From Adineta vaga (Eukaryota; Rotifera), in the NCBI GenBank assembly GCA_021613535.1, contig CP075493.1:2604001-2668000 (forward strand): a stretch of DNA of 64,000 bases, read 5' to 3'. Below the pieces are notes generated by a model. It worked only from the letters and a program-made list of their open reading frames with translations. It was not told the origin of the DNA and did not search any database. Shown in pieces: positions 63,114-64,000 of the stretch. Each line of letters opens with the position of its first letter. The stretch's first letter is position 1. Position numbers and translations under genes: made by a program.

Positions 63114-64000
63114 ATTTGAGTTAGTATATCTCTATGAATTAGAAAATTCGATCAATTAAAATCTATACATAGAGAGGAGTATCGGTCGCGCTTGATTTAC
63201 TTACCGTGCAATAATGAATGTTTTATATATAATGTCTTGTCTAGATACAATATTTTTATTTGAACAATCTCATCCTAGTATACTTCATCATCGATCAAAA
63301 GTTCAACTATCTAATCATTTGATGGTTTAGACGTTCTCTTTTTCTCTCCTTTTTTCTTATAATACATTGTTACATATACAGGACACCCTCAATATATTTG
63401 ACAAACATTTATATTAAGACGCTCAACTCAATGATGATTGCACGATGCTAGAAAAAGAAAGGACACTGTTTTCTAATTAGATTCCTGATGTTCTTGTTCT
63501 ATTGCGCTTGATATTTATAGAATGTTTTTATAATGAAGAGAGAAAATAGCTCAAACAAATGGAGGAGAAATATTCTTAAAGATGAATACAGTATCTCTCA
63601 TCTTCATTGAAAGAATATAATAAGCTTTGTCAACTTTATCAAACAGATTATAATAATAACATTGTTACATACTGACTCTCTGATCGTATTGTTACGTATG
63701 TGACAACATGCAAAGGTAATTAATGTTAGAGTAAGATATAAATAGATTAAAGAACTAACATAGACATATAAGCTTGTTTACAGGTGTAATTAAAGAGAAG
63801 TATGTTACTAGATCAGTTGAACAACAAAGATTTTCTTTCGCTGATAAAGTTCATTATAGACAATGCTAGTCTGTAATATAAACATTACAGATTAACAAGA
63901 AAATCCAAGGTGCCATTTATAGTAATTACGTTGTCTGAATGTAATTTTTGAGTAGCACAATGAATTACTGTCATATCATTTTATAAACAATTTTTTCTTA
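63114..64000. other. Intergenic region to the window end
   Basis: Upstream of the chitin-binding gene. AT-rich with no reading frame, tRNA or repeat I can support. Confidence 0.55.

Overview
This is a eukaryotic, very probably metazoan window. It is strongly AT-rich, its genes are split by many very short introns (mostly about 45-65 nt, with gtaag, gtatg or gtttg donors and ttttag acceptors), and the intergenic DNA is simple and rich in microsatellites. The gene content is animal: a DSL/Notch ligand, synaptotagmin, rhodopsin-family GPCRs, a mitochondrial-type phosphagen kinase, neuropeptide precursors, and CBM14 chitin-binding domains. Short introns, AT-richness, ciliary genes and possible trans-splice acceptors directly before start codons together suggest a rotifer, perhaps a bdelloid. 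That assignment is inference; no sequence in the window proves it. No bacterial operon, CRISPR array, rRNA, tRNA or intact transposon was recognised.

Layout. 0-4.2 kb (+): DSL-domain Notch ligand with 8 EGF repeats, apparently carrying a one-base frameshift. 4.4-12.1 kb (-): a 22-exon OFD1 orthologue with one 2.8 kb intron. 12.4-13.7 kb (+): C45/tan-like Ntn hydrolase. 14.4-15.6 kb (+): orphan rhodopsin-like GPCR. 16-17.4 kb: two small unknown genes. 18.5-21 kb (+): Tctex-type dynein light chain (DYNLT) and the abasic-site DNA-protein crosslinker HMCES. 21.5-23.6 kb (-): secreted, membrane-anchored metallo-beta-lactamase-fold protein. 24.4-26.3 kb: a disordered protein and a neuropeptide precursor. 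27.6-32.9 kb (-): SPA17-like RIIa plus four-IQ protein, with an N-myristoylated-type gene nested in its first intron. 34-35.6 kb (-): SmD3 and a small secreted peptide. 36.1-39.1 kb (-): MFSD6-like transporter. 39-42.3 kb: gene-poor, with apparent exon relics. 42.3-42.7 kb (+): a second neuropeptide precursor with three NFW peptides. 44.7-47.1 kb (-): synaptotagmin-like protein with degenerate calcium sites. 49-50 kb (+): Ser/Thr-rich type II membrane protein. 50.7-53 kb (+): SLC16 transporter. 53.2-55.4 kb (-): second GPCR, paralogous to the first and frameshifted. 57.2-63.1 kb (-): ERGIC1, a phosphagen-kinase homologue lacking catalytic residues, and a CBM14x3-EGF-transmembrane protein.

The genes form no operon. 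There is a mild ciliary/flagellar flavour (OFD1, DYNLT, SPA17-like) and a neuro-signalling flavour (two peptide precursors, two GPCRs, synaptotagmin), but nothing in the sequence shows co-regulation. Gene models were assembled by hand from splice signals, reading phase and family alignment from memory. For OFD1, the SPA17-like gene, HMCES, DYNLT, SLC16, synaptotagmin, SmD3 and the phosphagen kinase the summed exons keep one open frame, which supports those models. The most interesting items are the two candidate neuropeptide precursors with matching gene architecture, the apparent pseudo-phosphagen kinase, the duplicated two-IQ cassette, and the secreted metallo-beta-lactamase-fold membrane protein.
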